DNA from: Candidatus Peregrinibacteria bacterium CG2_30_44_17
GTDB taxonomy: Bacteria; Patescibacteriota; Gracilibacteria; UBA1369; UBA12470
Assembly: GCA_001873565.1 (NCBI GenBank)
Contig: MNZJ01000037.1
Location: 1-61,622, forward strand
DNA length: 61,622 bases
Direction of reading: 5' to 3'
Position 1 is the first letter of the stretch; every line of letters starts with the position of its first letter. The notes below the pieces were generated by a model. It saw only the letters and a list, made by a program, of their open reading frames with translations, did no database searches and was not told the DNA's origin. The position numbers and the translations under genes are program-made. Shown here piece by piece: positions 60,037 to 61,622 of this stretch.

Positions 60037-60453
60037 TTACTTTTCATTATTCTTTCGATCTATCCACGCTTGCAATATGATTTGGGCTGCTATTTCGTCG
60101 ATCTCAGAAAACTTCTTGAGCCCTTTGTCTATCAGAGCTCGTTCCGCCTGAATCGTACTTAAGCGTTCGTCAAAAGTCTCTATCGTGGCTCTAGGCATGT
60201 GGGTTTGCAGTCTCTCTATAAACCTCTTAGTTGCCTCTGTTTGAGGAGTCTCGTCGCCCTGCATGTTAGTTGGCAATCCTATGACTATAGTTTTTATACT
60301 CTCTTCAGTACATATTTTCTCGATCTCGCTCAACAAAGTTGCTTCCTTCTTAAAAGAGAAAGTCGTGCGTGGAAAAGCTATGCCGGAGTCGGTGTCGCCG
60401 ATAGCGACTCCCGTTCGACGTTTCCCATAGTCTAAGCCTAGAATTTTTGGCAT
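60037..60453 (-). CDS. ruvX: YqgF/RuvX-type nuclease
   Basis: 138 residues: MPKILGLDYGKRRTGVAIGD with the first Asp, IVIGLPTNMQGDETPQTEA, FDERLSTIQAERALI and the closing DEIAAQIILQAWID. RNase H fold; in E. coli it processes the 16S rRNA 5' end, with Holliday-junction activity also proposed. It starts seven bases after the rplI stop. Confidence 0.94.
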   Translation of the reverse strand: MPKILGLDYGKRRTGVAIGDTDSGIAFPRTTFSFKKEATLLSEIEKICTEESIKTIVIGLPTNMQGDETPQTEATKRFIERLQTHMPRATIETFDERLSTIQAERALIDKGLKKFSEIDEIAAQIILQAWIDRKNNEK

Positions 60454-60460
60454 TATTTAT

Positions 60461-60910
60461 TTAGCTTAAAGCCCCCTCTACAACTACTGTAAGAGTAGCT
60501 GTGTGGCCACCTGGCAGCATCACTTTTATTTCGTACTCACCTACTTCTTTAAAATGATCCATCTTGATATTACTTTCGGCTAATTCAACCTTTAGCTGTT
60601 CTTTGATTGCCGCTATTACTTCTTTCTCCGTTACGGATGCGTAAAGCTTGCCTTTCTCGGAAGCCTTGTGTGTTACATTTACTGTTGCTCCCGATAATTT
60701 TTTCTCTACACTTGATGCGTTCTTCTCCAACTCTTCGAGACGCAATCCTTCTTCTGCTCGAATTTTGTTGATTGCTGCCATTCTGCTCTCTGTAGCATTT
60801 ACTGCGAGTCCTTTTGGCATTAAAAAATTGTGGAAGTATCCTGATTTTACGGTTTTAACTTCGTTTCTGTGTGCTACTCCAGGAACGTCTTGCGTGAATA
60901 TTACTTGCAT
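60461..60910 (-). CDS. rplI: 50S ribosomal protein L9
   Basis: 149 residues: MQVIFTQDVPGVAHRNEVKT, GYFHNFLMPKGLAVNAT, then the helix and the C-terminal domain with GKLYASVTEKEVIAAI and YEIKVMLPGGHTATLTV. L9 is missing from several CPR groups, so its presence narrows placement. Leader ctaaaaaacATG. Confidence 0.96.
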   Translation of the reverse strand: MQVIFTQDVPGVAHRNEVKTVKSGYFHNFLMPKGLAVNATESRMAAINKIRAEEGLRLEELEKNASSVEKKLSGATVNVTHKASEKGKLYASVTEKEVIAAIKEQLKVELAESNIKMDHFKEVGEYEIKVMLPGGHTATLTVVVEGALS

Positions 60911-60949
60911 GTTTTTTAGGGTTTAGGGTTGTAGGGTTTTTGCTGATAT

Positions 60950-61622
60950 TTATTCGAAGTACCAATCTGCTATTGTTGCGAATCTGTCTGATGGGAATCT
61001 GATGTCTTCTATTACTACTCCCTGTACTCTTTCATCAACCAAGAAATAGTAACTTGGTGTGTATAGGAATACCGCTGGAATATCTTCTTCTATCGTTTCG
61101 GCCAGAGACTTAAGTAGCTCATCCTTCTCATCCGCATCAAATGTGCTTCTGATCCTCTCTATATACGCATCTGCATTCGGATTCCTGTAGTTTGAAAGAT
61201 TCAGTCCGTATTCTGTGGCCTGACTCGAATGCCAGTAAGAATAAGTGTCGAGATTATATCCTAAGTTCTGACCATATAAAAGCAAATCGTACTCTCTGTT
61301 TTGGATTTTTGATTGCAATGTCTCGTTATCATAACCTTCCACTACTACATCAATGCCAACCGCTGCTAACTGGCTCTTGATTATATCTACCGTCATGGAC
61401 GTTATTTCCTCCTGTTTTGAGCCTTCGTCGAAGACTCTGCGCAGCAATGTCAGAGTAAGTTTTTCGCCGTTTTTGTACCTAAAGCCGTCCTCGTCATCCA
61501 GATACCATCCTTCACCGTACAAAGCTCCCATAGCTTGCTCCTGATCAGCCTGATGTATCCACTCGTCCTGATTAAGCTCCAGCAGCGGAGTGTCTATAGT
61601 CTTCGTGTATCCTATCTGGTCT
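60950..61622 (-). CDS. Family 5 (oligopeptide-type) extracellular solute-binding protein, C-terminal part
   Basis: The frame is open through the window edge; the track's start at 61531 is an internal Met. The visible ~223 residues include KLTLTLLRRVFDEGSKQEEI and the family-5 segment VDIIKSQLAAVGIDVVVEGYD, DLLLYGQNLGYNLDTYSYWHS, and the ending IEEDIPAVFLYTPSYYFLVD. This is the C-terminal lobe of DppA/OppA-type proteins. The N-terminus lies outside the window. Confidence 0.85.
   Translation of the reverse strand, partial: DQIGYTKTIDTPLLELNQDEWIHQADQEQAMGALYGEGWYLDDEDGFRYKNGEKLTLTLLRRVFDEGSKQEEITSMTVDIIKSQLAAVGIDVVVEGYDNETLQSKIQNREYDLLLYGQNLGYNLDTYSYWHSSQATEYGLNLSNYRNPNADAYIERIRSTFDADEKDELLKSLAETIEEDIPAVFLYTPSYYFLVDERVQGVVIEDIRFPSDRFATIADWYFE

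Overview
The window looks like a piece of a Candidate Phyla Radiation (Patescibacteria) chromosome. Evidence for this is the tight packing (many 1-25 nt overlaps, few gaps over 300 nt), a complete type IV pilus operon with no outer-membrane secretin gene in the operon, many small 'minimal' versions of core enzymes, islands of orphan biosynthesis (lone chorismate mutase, lone ribE-ribH) and several proteins of unknown family. UGA is used as a stop (for example at the ends of the chorismate mutase, yqeY and GT4 genes) and never inside a clear gene. The code is therefore the standard bacterial one, not the UGA=Gly code of Absconditabacteria/Gracilibacteria. Presence of L9 and overall gene style would fit Peregrinibacteria or a related lineage, but that placement is an inference.

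Layout. 1-2 kb: 5' part of rpsB (minus), orphan chorismate mutase, then an anti-sigma-type ATPase with a STAS antagonist. 2-5 kb: glycan genes (GT4, Wzz-like protein, GT4). 5-7.5 kb (minus): AI-2E family membrane protein, VirB2-like small membrane protein, YggS-type PLP protein. 7.5-12.7 kb: der, a 70-aa ORF, a nucleotidyltransferase-like protein (minus), uvrC with an inserted GNAT domain, yqeY. 12.7-22.5 kb (minus): type IV pilus operon, transcribed pilB - pilC - FimT-like - PilV-like with a seven-blade LVIVD propeller - PilW-like - PilX-like with a repeat domain - pilM/pilN fusion - pilO - 58-aa protein - major pilin. 22.6-26.1 kb: lipid kinase, a large zinc-ribbon protein, a TrmB-type regulator. 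26.2-26.7 kb: tRNA-Asp(GUC) and tRNA-Leu(CAA), the latter preceded by a partial duplicate of itself. 26.7-36 kb: DsbA-like protein, obg, pth, rplU, RluA-family synthase, tyrS, a PocR-PAS3 sensor, recG. 36.06-36.65 kb has no convincing gene. 36.65-42.3 kb is one 1888-aa protein of unknown family. 42.3-45.4 kb: Elp3-like enzyme divergent from a Trm9-like methyltransferase, then a WecG/TagA glycosyltransferase. 45.4-51.2 kb: gatB, coaE, a PH-domain membrane protein, signal peptidase I, a type 4 uracil-DNA glycosylase and membrane proteins. 51.2-55.7 kb: fmt, a Wzy/WaaL-type membrane protein, a sugar-type binding lipoprotein, GT2. 55.9-61.6 kb: ssb, a frameshifted alpha/beta hydrolase, ribE-ribH-pgk, ruvX, rplI and the C-terminal part of an oligopeptide-type binding protein.

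The genes combine core informational functions (ribosome, tRNA charging and modification, repair) with cell-surface functions: pilus biogenesis with an unusual set of minor pilins, glycan assembly, signal peptidase and binding lipoproteins. This suits a small, surface-interacting cell dependent on others. The strongest unusual features are the UvrC-GNAT chimera without HhH domain, the Elp3/Trm9-like pair, the giant orphan protein, the propeller-bearing minor pilin, two copies of a MITE-like element each sitting just upstream of a gene, and the partly duplicated tRNA-Leu. Translation starts mostly lack Shine-Dalgarno sequences and instead have A-rich leaders; several promoters have extended -10 boxes.
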